From positions 39,247,927 through 39,311,926 of the forward strand of contig CM055320.2 in NCBI GenBank assembly GCA_029255685.2: a stretch of 64,000 nt of DNA, given 5' to 3'. The notes beneath the pieces are model-generated. The model searched no databases and was not told the origin of the DNA. It saw nothing but the letters and a program-made list of their open reading frames with translations. The position numbers were made by a program, and so were the translations under genes. Source of the stretch: Silene conica. Taxonomy: Eukaryota > Streptophyta > Magnoliopsida > Caryophyllales > Caryophyllaceae. This document shows, piece after piece, positions 37,171 through 49,825 of the stretch; position 1 is the first letter of the stretch; every line of letters begins with the position of its first letter.

Positions 37171-38680
37171 ACAACCAAGTCCTTAGTCCTAATTTACAGA
37201 CTTCTAATCAACACTTAATTGACTGCAGGAACTAAGTCGAGAAAGAGTCGGTTTCCCTTTCGGTTGCCCGACCGGCGGGTCTCTATCCTCACTCCATTCC
37301 CGAACCCAATATGGTGCCCCCGAACTTCGGGGACCTCAAACACTTATACAAGGCACACGGAACGAGTCTCAAGCAAATCGGACAAGCCGATCAGAAGTTA
37401 AACACGATTTGAGTGCAATGGGACTCTCAGCCGGTCAGAGGCAGGCTACCGGCCAGCCTTCTGACAGCGCCATCCACATACACCCCTTTGAAAATCAAAA
37501 TAACGAGGAAGGGGTCCCCAGCCGGTCGACCGGCCGCCGGCCACCCGGCTTGGAGACCTATCTCCCTACCTTCTTTTCTTCCTTACGCAATAACACACAA
37601 AAGGTGTCTCAACCGGTGGACCGGCGGCCGGCCACCCGGCTGAGCACCCCTTCACCATATTTTCCAATACACTCAAGAATACCCATAAAGGGCTCTCAGC
37701 CGATCGACCGGCTGCCGGTCGGCCTACCGGCTGGGAGTCACTATTTGCGTTTTCGCCAATTTCGACATCTTAGAATCATACAAAACCTTCATCAAATCCT
37801 CCTAAACATGATTCTAAACAACATCTCAACAGTCCCAACATGTTTATAGCATCAAACAACTATAGGAAACATATAAGAAACATCAAATTCATACATTCAT
37901 ATCAAAATCCCCAAAATTCAACCCATCTTCATGTATACTCCCAAAACCAATTCAAATGATGAATTCAACATAAATTACCAACAACAATCTGAAGAATAAG
38001 TATACTAAGGATGTTTGCAACCTATATCATGCTTCTAAACATATAAACACATCAAATTTAACACAAAGCTTGCTAATTTAACAAATAGGCCGAGTAAGCT
38101 CATAATTGTCACATTTAAGCGTCTTGAGCTCCAAAGTCTTCCTCCACAACGTATGTATCAACCTCGGGGTGGTCCAAACCAACTCCTAGGCACACAAAAA
38201 CGGAAATTAGGAGCTTAAAAACGGATTAGGGCAAAACAGCCCAAAAATGAAGGTTTGAGAAACGAAAATTAAAAGTGATAGAAAGATCATAAATTTCGAG
38301 AGGATTCCGAAAATATAATTTTTACCTTGATTCGAGCTGAAGAAGACCTTGAGATGATCTTTTGAAGCTTTCTTAAAGAAGAGGAAAATGGAGTTTAGGT
38401 TTACTGTATTTTTGTTTTGTTGAGAAGTGAAATGTCGATGGAAGGGAATAAGGATGAGTCCTTTTATTTACTTGGGTCGGATTTGCTTTATTTAAGTGGA
38501 ACGGAACTTAAGACGGGAAATGCCAAGCGAGCTAACATCTTAAGACTAAAAGAAATCCTAAGATGGAACTTACGGAAATCTTAAATTAAAACTTACGAAA
38601 TATTATTAAAATAATATTATATTCCGAAAAATACTTTAAAAAATATTAAAATATTATTTAAGAAAATACGGGATGTTACA

Positions 38681-38742
38681 GTATTCTTGTCATGAGATTT
38701 AAATACGTGATCGCACTGTTGTTAAGCACATTTACTCCAACA
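38681..38742 (-). repeat. Copia-type LTR remnant (start of LTR, minus strand)
   Basis: On the minus strand it starts TGTTGGAGTAAATGTGC and shares CAGTGCGATCACGTA with the LTR beginning at 5158. The family-B LTR is inserted 62 bp in. The other part of this LTR is outside the window. Confidence 0.7.
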
Positions 38743-39240
38743 CCCCTTAATCCAACGAGAGAGCGCAAAGTGTCCTTACGCCGCCACACAGAAGTAGGAA
38801 GAAATTGTGGGACAAAGATCATGGAAATCTGTGTCCGCAAAGTGCACTTACACTGCCACACAGACGTAGGAAGAAATTGTGGGACAAAGATCATGGAAAT
38901 TTGTGTCCAATGGAGAAAAATCTCCTACACTTAGAACGGGCAAGTAATTCGTGGTCTGAAACGGTGAGCAAGAGAAAGTCTGACTGTAAGACAACCCACT
39001 TAAACAGCCCCATGGCCAATCCAGTAGGCCACGTAAAAATGGACACAACACATACCCAATGTAAAATTACGATCGTCGTTATTATTCGGAAAAAAAAAAT
39101 CAAACATGATACTGATACGAATTCTGCTCAAAGAAATAGAAGTCGTGGGGTTGCAGCGGAATCACAAAAACTAAACAGTGTTGAAAACTGTCTGGTCATT
39201 GATATGGACGGGATTTAAAAAGTTCAGGGGACCTCTGCCA
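38743..39240 (-). other. Sequence flanking the Copia LTR start, with a 72-bp tandem duplication
   Basis: Two tandem copies of about 72 bp lie at 38764-38835 and 38836-38908, sharing GTAGGAAGAAATTGTGGGAC. Minus-strand GATTAAGGGG directly before the LTR start could be a polypurine tract, in which case this is the 3' end of a Copia internal region. No protein motif was recognised, and the frames crossing it are not convincing. Confidence 0.5.
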
Positions 39241-39649
39241 ATAGCCAGTAACTTTTGAGTTTTATGTGATTGAAACGAGACAAAAAAAATTAAAAGATAT
39301 TTACTTGAACTAAACCTATAGTCCAAGCAATGGTGAATTATAATCAAGACTTATTGATTTTAACTCCTGCTAATGTTCAAAAACGCGTCAAACACTAACG
39401 ATTTTGGAACGAAATGTGTCATACTGATGCTTACACTATTGTAAACGGATACTTGAGTTTATTAATAATTCTTGGATATTAAATAAGGATACAATCACTT
39501 CATATTTATACTATCTAGAAAGACTCCTAACCAATTAAGGAAACAACATCCTATACCATCTTACCTACCCTAATCGTGTGATAACACGTCTTCTAATGGC
39601 AGTCTAGTTCCTACTCTCCTAATCACTTTAGCTAGGAAATTCACTAGAG

Positions 39650-39690
<41 letters not shown>
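39241..39690. other. Intergenic, AT-rich, ending in an (ATA)n microsatellite
   Basis: No gene or motif seen up to 39648. From 39649 to about 39698 there is an (ATA)n repeat, into whose edge the LINE is inserted. Confidence 0.7.
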
Positions 39691-39699
<9 letters not shown>

Positions 39700-39817
39700 C
39701 ATATCGATCTCAAAAAAAACCCTAGAGAGAAACTGGAATAGGGGATTTTGAGAAGAAGACTGCGGCACCACGGCCGAGTCTGGCTCTTCAAAGTCCCCTA
39801 ACCTAAGCAATATCACC

Positions 39818-40987
39818 ATGCGAAAGACAAGGAATGCAGGCAAATCTATGACAACGGACCAAAACAAAGTAGTGAACAGATCGGACACAGAGGTACCATT
39901 GAAAGAAAGATCCATACAGGATATCATTGGGATCACACCATACTGCCTCTGTTGTGATGATGATGTGACTGTGGAGGATGCCAGTGAATTGGAGGATGAC
40001 AATTCTAATGATGGCCGAGACAATAACAATGAGATTGAGAATGATTAAGGATCATGGTTTCAGCGACGTAAAGGAAGGGACATACCAGTACAACCTACTG
40101 CAATGGAGGAGGAACCATTGATGCAACTGGACCCTGAGGATGTACAATCCGAAATTTCATATTGGCAGAATGCAGTGTATGGATTCATCGTAGGGGCTAA
40201 CCCTCCCTGGTATGTATTGGAAGGATATCTCAGACGTATATGGAAGCATCACAAAATTGATAATATATCCCATCTCCCTAATGGCATTTTTTTGGTACGT
40301 TTTGAGACCACTGATATGAAGCAAGCAGTTCTACAAGGAGGGTATCATATGTTTGATAATAATCTTGTGATCATTAAGGAATGGCAACCTAATATTGAGT
40401 TAGAAAAAGGGGATGTCACTGTTGTACCATCGTGGATCAGGCTGCAGAATTTACCACTCAAATTCTGGGGACCTAGTATGGTGAAAATAGCAAAACTCAT
40501 AGGCCCGTTCATCAGGAAAGATGAAGCAACTGAGAGGAAAACAAGGCTGGGTTTTGCCAGGGTTTTGGTTGAGTTAAAAATGGGCCAACACCTTCGTGGT
40601 AAGGTAGCATTTCGAGATGAACAAGGAGAACGGGTAGAAGTGAAGGTTGAATATGCTTGGAAGCCCATCCTATGCACCAAGTGCAAAGGTATTGGGCATG
40701 AAGCTGCAGGATGCAGGGGCTCTACCACTACCAGTAAACCAGTCATTCAGAGGAAGGAATGAAGGCCTATTCAAAAGCAGATCACTAGTGTTCCAATAAC
40801 AGTCCTCCCTCCCATTACCACAGCTTCTAACGGACCTCCTCATCAGATGAGGGGGCTACCCACAGCCAATCAGACAAGTCCAAGGAGTCCAACTTATGCT
40901 CAAGCACTGGCTGGTAAGGGTAGCAAGCTTGACACAAACATGAATCAGGAGGAAACAGGTGACCCAAACCCAACTAGTGATCAATGA
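39818..40987 (+). pseudogene. LINE ORF1 (DUF4283-like RNA-binding protein with CCHC knuckle), two in-frame stops
   Basis: One frame runs from ATG 39818 to TGA 40985-40987, interrupted by TAA at 40046-40048 and TGA at 40760-40762. The part 40103-40762 (219 residues) holds the DUF4283-type domain found in plant LINE ORF1 (WPNIELEKGD-like region and WIRLQNLPLKFW) and a zinc knuckle, CTKCKGIGHEAAGC, near its end. The acidic N-terminal part and the Ser/Pro/Thr-rich C-terminal part remain readable. ORF1 binds LINE RNA to form the ribonucleoprotein; this copy would give only fragments. Confidence 0.88.
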
Positions 40988-43900
40988 TAGTAGGGTTTTG
41001 GAACATTAGAGGTATGAATAGGGTTGAGAAACAGTTGGAAATAAATAAGTTTCTTACCCTCAATAAAGTAGGTCTGTATGGGCTCCTGGAAACTAAAGTA
41101 AAAGCCAAGAGCCAGAATAAAGTCTTTAGTAGTAGTTTTAAACATTGGTCTATTTCTACTAATAATCATACCCATCCTGGAGGAAGGGTGTGGACCCCAA
41201 TCAGTATGACATTCAATTCCTTTCTTATACTTCCCAGCTCATACATTGTTTAGTGTCTGATATTATAGCTAAGACTGCCTATCATATTACTTTTGTCTAT
41301 GCTTTTAACCACATTGTTGAGAGAGTTGCACTCTGGAAAGACCTGGAGTACATTGCCCAACAGACGCAGGGTCCTTGGGTGGTGGTAGGAGATTTTAACT
41401 GTGTTCTGGGTCCTGAGGAAAGATTAGGAGGTGGTTTTAGTATGGCAGAAGCCACTCCCTTCCAACAATGCATAAATAGTTGTGGACTGGTTGACATTGC
41501 AGCTGATGGTGCCAGATTTACTTGGAACAATAAACAGCCTCCTGAAGAGATAGTGTATAGCAGACTGGATAGAGTTTTGGTCAATCGGGAATGGGTTCAG
41601 CAGTATCCTGATGCTAGGGCTAACTTCTTACCAGAAGGACTGTTTGACCAAGAGCAGAGAAACACAGCCCAGAGAAATAGGAGCTTTAAGTATTTTAATA
41701 TGTGGAGTAAACACAAAGATTTCAAGCAAATTGTTCAACAGAGCTGGACTGAACAAGTATCAGGTACTCTTATGTTTCAGTTATTTACAAAGCTGAAAAG
41801 GTTAAAGGGACCACTGAAACAGCTGAATCAGGACTCTTTTAACAACATTGAATATCAAGCTGATACAGCTTATACTAAGCTATGTCTTATTCAGAAGGAG
41901 ATTGTGAGTAATCCAGGGAATCAGCATCTTATACAGGAGGAAATGCAAGCTATGGACACCTACAGATCCTTAAATGAGGCCAGAATGAGTTTTCTACATC
42001 AAAAGGCTAAGGTTAAATGGATCCAAGAGGGTGATGCAAACACTGCATACTTTCATGGGTCATTAAAAGCTAGAAGGCAATATAATACTATCACTCAGAT
42101 TGAAGATCAGACTGGAGTTAGACATGAGAGTGTAGCAGACATTCAGACTGATTTCCTGACCTACTACAAAGGGTTGCTTGGGGAGCATACTAGTACCACC
42201 CCTGTAGCAATTAACATAGTGCAGAAGGGAGTAGTCTGTAACACTGAACATCAAGCCATCCTCCTTCAACCTATATCAGATGAGGAGATTCATAGTGTCA
42301 TGAAGAGCATACCTAATGACAAGGCACCAGGCCCAGATGGTTACTCCAGCACATTCTTCAAGAATAGTTGGGACACCATAGGCATTGATGTGTGTAAGGC
42401 TATCAAAGATTTCTTTGAACAAGGGCAACTGCTAAAACATATCAACACCACTACTCTAACTCCCATTCCCAAAATTGATAGACCTAGCACTGTCCTCCAA
42501 TTCAGACCCATAGCCTGTTGCAATACCACATACAAATGCATTGCTAAGCTTTTATGCAATAGACTTGCTATAGTTATACCAGACATCATTTCACCAACCC
42601 AAGGGGGGTTCATCAAAGGGAGGAGCATTGTTGAGAACATTCTCATTTGTCAAGATCTTGTTAGGAAATACAACAGGAAAACTGTCACACCAAGCTGCTT
42701 GTTTAAATTGGATATGCAAAAAGCATATGATACTGTAGAGTGGGACTTTTTGCATCAGATGATGAAGGCCATGAATTTCCCAGAACAGTTCATATCCCTT
42801 ATTATGCAATGTGTGTCCACTGCCTCTTATACTCTATCTCTCAATGGGGACACCTTTGGGTTTTTTCAGGGTCAGAGAGGGCTGAGACAAGGGGATCCCT
42901 TGTCCCCTTTGCTTTTTACTATTTGTATGGAGTATCTCACTAGGCTGTTAAATCACACTACCAGTACCATGGACTTCAGATTCCATACAATGTGTAAACC
43001 CATGAAATTGGCCAGTCTCATGTTTGCTGATGACTTACTTTTATTTAGCAAAGGGAATATCAAGTCCATAATGGTGCTACTCAGAACCTTTGCCACTTTT
43101 TTAGCAGCATCTGGGTTGAAGTTAAGCAAGGGCAAGTCTAATGTATACTTTAGTGGGGTGGCACAGGAGGTTAAACAGGAGGTTATAGCCATATCAGGGT
43201 GCACAAAAGGTAGTTTGTCTGTCAAATACCTAGGGGTGCCTATCAAGGCCTCTAGATTGACTGCAATGGACTGTCAACCTCTGCTTAATAATCTGACCTC
43301 AAGAATTAGGAGCTTGGGTGCCAGAAAGTTAACTTATGCAGGAAGACTGACACTAGTGAAATCAGTGTTCAGCACTTTGCATAATTACTGGAGTAGCATT
43401 TTCATTCTGCCAGCAGGAATCATTAAGTCTTTGGAGGCTGTGTGTAGGAATTATCTATGGGAAGGAGAAGAGGATTACAAGAGAGTGCCACTGGTCTCTT
43501 GGGCAAGGATCTGCAAACCCTTTAATGAAGGGGGTCTGAACTTAGTTCAAGGGAAAGCCTGGAACAAAATTGCGGTTAACAAGATTGTCTGGTGCGTTTT
43601 ACTCAGCCAAATAAACTATGGGTTCAATGGGTTAATCACATTTATATAAAACAGCAGGAATGGCTTGAGTACAGTCCTGTGAATGATGTCAGTTGGAGTT
43701 GGAGGAAGGTGTGCAGAGTGAAGGATGCTTACAAGCATGCCTACTTACAACAGAAATGGGATCTCACTGATCCTGATGATTACTCTGTGGCTAAGGGATA
43801 TGAATGGATCAGAGACAAGGGACCTCAGGTGGACTGGTGCAAGTTAGTGTGGAACAAATGGACTTTACCTAAACATAGAATTATAGCATGGTTTCATCAA

Positions 43901-44323
43901 CATGATGCTATGAATCTCAAATACAAGCTGCAACAATGGGGGATTGCTGGGGATAGCTACTGCTGTATTTGTAATGCAGTGGTGGAAACAAAAGCACATC
44001 TGTTCTGTCATTGTGAATACAGTGCGCGTTTGCTGAAGCATATGGAGGGATGGGTGGGTCACAGGCTTCTTGTTGATTTGAGCAACCAATGGAGGTCACA
44101 TATCAGAGGCACCAAGCTCAAAAGAGCTGTCATCCATGGGGTCCTAAACGCTGTCATTTACTATGTGTGGAGACAAAGAAATCAAGCAAGAATGGAAGGC
44201 AAGATTGATAAGCCAGAGCATCTTAGCAATAGAATTAAAAAGGAGTTGAGTATGTACTACAATGGCATTTGCAAGGGTCGGATTAATGGCAAAGATGCCA
44301 GATTTTTAGCGAAAATTACTTGA
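40984..44323 (+). pseudogene. LINE ORF2 (endonuclease-reverse transcriptase-zf-RVT), two frameshifts
   Basis: The start ATG at 40984 overlaps the ORF1 stop (ATGA). The apurinic-like endonuclease begins IVGFWNIRGMN and continues after a frameshift near 41188 with VVVGDFNCVL. The reverse transcriptase domain has FKLDMQKAYDTVEW, GLRQGDPLSPLLF and FADDLLLF, then KYLGVPI. A second frameshift near 43595 leads into the C-terminal zinc-binding domain (zf-RVT), with CCICNAVVETKAHLFCHC at about 43963-44016. Reading crosses three frames. Apart from these two shifts the frame is open for about 1.1 kilo-residues, so decay is mild. Confidence 0.92.
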
Positions 44324-44416
44324 CAAGCTTATAGCTAGTTGAGTGTCTTGTACATGAACTTTTACCATACTTGATAATATACTTACCTTCTATCAAAAAA
44401 AATAATAAAACATATC

Positions 44417-45504
44417 CTAAACCAGATTTAAGAAGATTTTGGAAACTTTCCTAAAACCAATTAAACTAATAAAATAATAAAACTAAAATTAGGAAAGATA
44501 GGACAACTAATATTGTGCTTGTCTATGCACTTTCTTCAGCTCCATACACAGACTTGACTTGGCGTCTAAGTAAAGTACTAAAACTTGGCGTCCAAGTAAT
44601 TGAGTGAAACTGTCGCTGAATCTATCTCCTTGAGTATTGATGAACAGTCATGGAGACTGTTCATTTTGTCCACTTTCTACTCATTTTCGTATCAGATACA
44701 TATTGATAAACCATTAAAATTAAGACGACCATCACCGCATCTGGGCTAATAAACCCTGCTCCCTCCTACCCACCACACCTCACCCAAAGAAAACCAAAAT
44801 CTCACAAATTATGCCTCACCCCAACCACCACGAACTCACCCAAAAAAACAAAAAAAAACAAGACACTGAAACTCCAAATTCCAGATGAACCCCGCAGAAC
44901 CATCGATGTACATGCAACCTACAACCACTGAAGGATGATTAATACCAACACATAAAAACCGGAGTTGGGCCCAATCAGTGGAGGAAGGAGGTGATCTTCA
45001 TGTATGCCTGATTATGAATTGAGTTCTATAGATCCATCAGGACATATTACGTCGAGTCGGAATCTTGTTTAGACCTTAACTCCAACCCAGCTTATTGCTA
45101 ACAGTACTAGAGATTACTTATTATTTATTTATCTCTTTTTAAATGTGTTGCGGGTGAAAACCAAACCCCTAAACGTTGTGGTTGGGAGTAAGACGGTTGT
45201 TACCACACTAGCTCTTATTCTCAGTACTTGAGATTACTTCAAGTCTATAAACAGGCAAACATTCGTTCAACAAATGGATGTGAAGGACACCCAACTTAAG
45301 AATTAAATCATTAGCATAATCATTTCTTTTTACACAGAACTAATATCCACTAACAAAAGTTTTGTTCAATAAATTATACACCTATCACTTGGGTATTTTC
45401 ACTCTAGTAACCGAACCTCGAGTGTACATACATATCACATCAACAGAACAAACAACATTCATTAACAGCGGAAAAAAAACTCAAAATATAAGACCAAACA
45501 CCTA
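44417..45504. other. Intergenic region downstream of the ALIS gene
   Basis: AT-rich sequence between the LINE and the stop codon of the minus-strand host gene; the gene's 3' UTR should lie in its right part. No other gene recognised. Confidence 0.6.
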
Positions 45505-48500
45505 TCATCGTCCTCCCGGATTTCTATTCCATGACAAATAAGAGGGATCCCCAAGTCGTCTGCATAAACAAATATAAAGTTGATTAAAAATGACTGACAA
45601 TCTCACTGACATGACTGTACAAAATAAAAGAACCCTACTCGAAGTGATTTTGCTATATTTCCCTAATAACAAGGGGATAAAATAGATTACAGCGATATAG
45701 CTCCAAATTAAACAACCAAAAAGAGATTGCAATTGGACAATTTACCTTGGTTTGAAAAGATAAATGACAGTGAACAACAAGGCTAGAAAGAAGCACAAGC
45801 CACCGACAGTGAGATAGGCAATGCCAAGGAAGTCGTTTTTGCCACCAAGCCAGCTAGTCGTGGAGAGCACCAGCATCTTTTTACCATTGAAACTGTAAGT
45901 GTTATAGTAGTTCATCAAAGTGACTTCTATCTCATCATTTGCATTCAAATCCTGCTCGATTCTCCCATACAATTTCCTGAAAGTAGGAAGCGCTGCAGTT
46001 CGCATCCATACAATCAGGTCCTCTTGCTCACTCAGCTGTTGCATGAGAAAATGAGCCTTCGGAATTAAACACTATAAGCCTTGAAAGCATAACCAGGCAC
46101 AAAAAATTCAAGTAACCTTCTACGAAATACATGCTCACAGTCACATTATTTAAATTGTCCCCATTAGACAAATGATTTGGCAGATATGCTCCAGCATTAT
46201 ACAAAAATTAAAACAAATTCATGATGGAAACAGTCCACACATAGATATAGTTTTCATTTCCCCTACATATGTTTTCACTAAGCAGTTGTGAAACTGACAG
46301 GCATCAGTATCAAGCAAGTGGTATTTTTCTGCCAATGAAAACAACTAGTAAACTTACTGGGATAGATTCGTTCAAAGTAGCACCACCTTTAAGACCACCA
46401 GTTTGGAAGTTCTTAGGAAAGACATCCTTCCCGAATTTGTGATCACGATCACTCTTCCATGAAATATCCTTCTTGTTGACCGTGAGATTTTTATTACCCA
46501 AAGCAAAACTATAGGTATCGTTGAACAAGCTCCAAGCAATGAGACCACACGGCACAATTGGCTTATTTGCATTCATATCCTCTGGTTGACACGTACTTAC
46601 ATCATTCTCACTTTTCTTACTCCTCAACTGCTGATCACTTCTGCTTTTCACATACCTGCACGAACGAAGAGAGAATCATCAAGTGATGTAGGTAGACATT
46701 CAGTCTGGGAAGTGACCCTAAATTCAAACATCAAAAATAGAAGTATTTGCTTTGTCCTATCCAGTGATTTATTACTTTAGATGTCCTTTTTATATAAGCT
46801 CAGGCAATTGGGCTATGGAGTCCTCATTCTACACATAAAGCCGAGTAGTTCAGGCCTTAGGGAATGGGACATACCACATAGCAAACAACGATACGGGAAA
46901 ATAGTGACACTGGTAGATACTTGGCAGGTAAACCAATCAAATGAAACCACCTTTGCCATATCATGCACAGGTTTCCTATATTTTCCACTTGAAGAATATT
47001 GCTAGTATCTCTTAAATTAAATTAATATTCTCATGTCAGCTGTCAGCTGTCAGCTGATAGCTAATGGAAAAAACATCAGGTAAATCAGAAGTCATCGGCG
47101 GATTTGACGCCCACCCTCCTTGCAAAAATAAATAAATTTCTGCACCACAACAAATTTAACTATTGGGATGCTTCGGCGGTTCATTTGCTAGCATTTTAGC
47201 ACACTGGATGCAGCCTGGGGACTTATAACTGGCAGTAAATCTTTTATTTTTGTCACTGATAATACAAATTAAATTTTGGCCTGGTATGAGTCGTGGCGAA
47301 TGAATTTTGGTCCACATACAGGGATTGGAACCTTAAATAGGGAGTAGCATTTTTATTGACCTTCTATTCATACTTCTTGAGTTGTATATAGTCTCTCATT
47401 CAACTAATTTACTCTTACATCTTCTCACATTTGTATACTTTAGTTCCGATTGTACTAATTATGTACGGAGTATTATTTTTTCGAACACCTTCATTTCTAA
47501 AATCAAATATCCAACATTGCTCATTATTAATCATAAAGCATACAATACGTAGTTCTGATGAGAAGGGTATAGCAATGGCAGACTTCCTGAAAAGTTTTGA
47601 CTATTTATTTTTGTACCCCATCCATAGTACATTTTGCATTCCTCAGACATTTTGAGAAAGGTTTTTTTTTGTGCCCCATCACTAGTAAATTTTGCATTCA
47701 CCAAAGTCATAATTGAGTTTAACCAAGACGTATACAAGCATTGCACAGTTGCACCACAATGTACATTAACTCGTCTAATAGAATTAATTAAAATTACTCT
47801 AACTTGAAAAGAAGGATAGTCCCAGGTGAAAATTCTCTTAAGATTATTATGTACCTGCGATGATTTTGATAGAAGTTGTCAAGCTGGTAATAAATATAGA
47901 TAGGAGCTTTCATATGCTTTAATACCTGTACGGAAAAGATCGGATACATAAATTGCTGATTAGAGCAAAGCTAAGAACATAAGATAAAATTTGAGACAGT
48001 TGTGTAGAAGCTTACTTTTAGTTTCCTACTACAAGTTTTATCTCCGGATCCCTGAATGTATTTGATTTTATCGGTTTTAGTTCCTGATATACAAGCATCA
48101 TCATATCGATCGACAACTTCAACAACCTGAAAGGCGATCAAGCAGCAGCACATAGGATTAACTACCTCAAACCAGAAACTATTTAATTCTCTTTTTCCCG
48201 GGAGAATGATGAATATAGAGATAAGGTGAGTCTGATACATACATCACGAGATGCGAAGAGCGAAGCAACTCCAATAGGAATAAATAGAACGCTAACAACC
48301 ATGAACGCTGAAATGACCTGTTCAAGAATGTAAGAATAAAAGTTAATTTGCTTAGAGAACGAAAAAAAAAAAAGTAAAAGAAGTGAGAAGAAAAGATGGA
48401 GCAAAATTGAATTTCTATACCCAACGGGGAGTTAAAATTGGTTTGCATGCGGGAAGCTCCTGCTGAGTGAACCTTGAATCTGGAACATCAAAGCGGGTGG

Positions 48501-49825
48501 TAACATTTAGGGTGTGTTTGGATAAAAAAAAAATGGAGGGAAAGGGAGGGGAGGGGAAAGGAGGGAAGAGAAAGAGAGGGGAGGGAAGGGGAGGGCAAAT
48601 GAAACATGGGTGTTTAGATACAATTTCCTTCCAAATCTCTCTTATTATGGAGAGATTTTGATTTGCCTTTGATCCCTCCAAATCTCTCCCCCTCCATTTC
48701 CCTCCTCCCTTATTTGCTATCCAAACAAGAGATTCTAAATCCTCTACTCTCCCTCCCTTTCTTTTCCTTCCAAAACACTCAATCCAAACATACCCTTAGG
48801 GTGTGTTTGGATAACAAACTGGGAGGGAAAGGGAGGGGAGGGGAATGGAGGGAAGGTAAAGGGAGGGGGAATGAAGATGGGTTGTTTGGATAGTTTTCCT
48901 TCCAAATCTTGCCAACAATGGAGAGATTATAGTTTGGTCTAATAGGGAGAAATTGAATCCTCCCATTTCCCTCCCCTTCCATTTCCCTCCTTCCATATAT
49001 TGTAACCAAACAATAGAAATTGAATCCCTCCCTTTCCCTCCTCTCCCCTTCCCTCCAATTCTCTCAATCCAAACACACCCTTAAGGTGATTGCTACAATC
49101 TCCGAAATAATATGGTGAGACAGAGAGAGTGAGAGACAAGACAGTGAGGACAAGTATCTGAACATTTTATAGAGCAACAAAATGCATCAAAAGTATTTTG
49201 TGAAGATTATATAGAGTATTTATTTATTTATACATTTATTTACTTTAGCAGTTGCAAGATAGCGATTATATGGAAACTTGTATTTAAGAGCATGTATGAA
49301 TTTGAGGATCTGCAGACTAAAATCGAGTGCAAGCATATGATTATGATTAAATCTGGGATTAATACTTGATCTCAGTAGCTAGGTCAGATTTGGATGATTC
49401 AGCTATAAATAAGAATAATAGGGTCTCAAAACACGGCTGGGTTGGGTTTCTTTTGAAAATGATGATGATCGATAAATAGGCATTGCATAAAGCTCTGAAT
49501 TCTTATGGTTAATCCTTTTGAGCTATCCATCTTTTATTAAAGAAAGTTACTCCAAGATTTCATAATCATGGTACAATAACATAGCAAGAAATGGTAAAAA
49601 GTCAACCCAACAAATATCATCTCATCTCAAATTTACAGAAAACAAATAAACCTAAAACATAGCCATATATATTCATAAATATCAACTTGTAAATGACTAT
49701 AATAGCATAGAACAAAAATAAAAAGGAAAAAGGAAAAATATACATTTGGGACGCTTGGAATTTCTGCGAGGAGCGGAAGGATCTGCAGCTCCCCCTGAGC
49801 TGGATGCTGTGTTTAAACTACTCAT
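45505..49825 (-). CDS. ALIS: ALA-interacting subunit (CDC50/LEM3 family), eight exons, 346 residues
   Basis: Beta subunit of P4-type ATPases (lipid flippases, ALA proteins), needed for their exit from the ER and their activity in the secretory pathway. Exons in order: 49744-49825, 48421-48479, 48243-48317, 48016-48126, 47855-47925, 46358-46655, 45746-46035 and 45505-45559. All junctions are GT-AG and in phase, giving 1041 nt with the stop. The start MSSLNTASSSGG leads a short cytosolic tail containing the conserved FTQQELPACKPILTPRW. Membrane helices lie at about residues 48-69 (VISAFMVVSVLFIPIGVASL) and 301-325. The large luminal loop between them has paired cysteines (DDACISG, DKTCSRK) and PCGLIAWSLFNDTY, a family hallmark. 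The C-terminal tail is LGDPSYLSWNRNPGGR. Length is typical of plant ALIS proteins. Nothing is broken, and this is the one gene here likely to be expressed. Confidence 0.95.
48510..48795. mobile_element. Tourist-like MITE in intron 1 of the ALIS gene (first copy)
   Basis: 286 bp with terminal inverted repeats GGGTGTGTTTGGAT and ATCCAAACATACCC and a TTA on each side (48507-48509, 48796-48798). A TTA TSD is typical of PIF/Harbinger. The interior is G-rich in the left half and C-rich in the right half, so it folds back along its length. Confidence 0.8.
48799..49080. mobile_element. Tourist-like MITE in intron 1 of the ALIS gene (second copy)
   Basis: 282 bp with the same terminal inverted repeats (GGGTGTGTTTGGAT and ATCCAAACACACCC). 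It shares the TTA at 48796-48798 with the first copy and has another at 49081-49083. Confidence 0.8.

Larger units (their letters stand above)
39706..44401 (+). mobile_element. Full-length L1-type LINE, about 4.7 kb, with 15-bp TSD
   Basis: Flanked by ATAATAAAACATATC at 39691-39705 and 44402-44416. It has a 5' UTR of about 110 bp, ORF1, an ATGA-overlapping ORF2, a 3' UTR of about 75 bp and a short A tail (TATCAAAAAAA). A long TSD and A tail mean insertion by target-primed reverse transcription. Both ORFs carry a few inactivating changes, so the copy is full-length but dead or nearly so. Confidence 0.93.
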
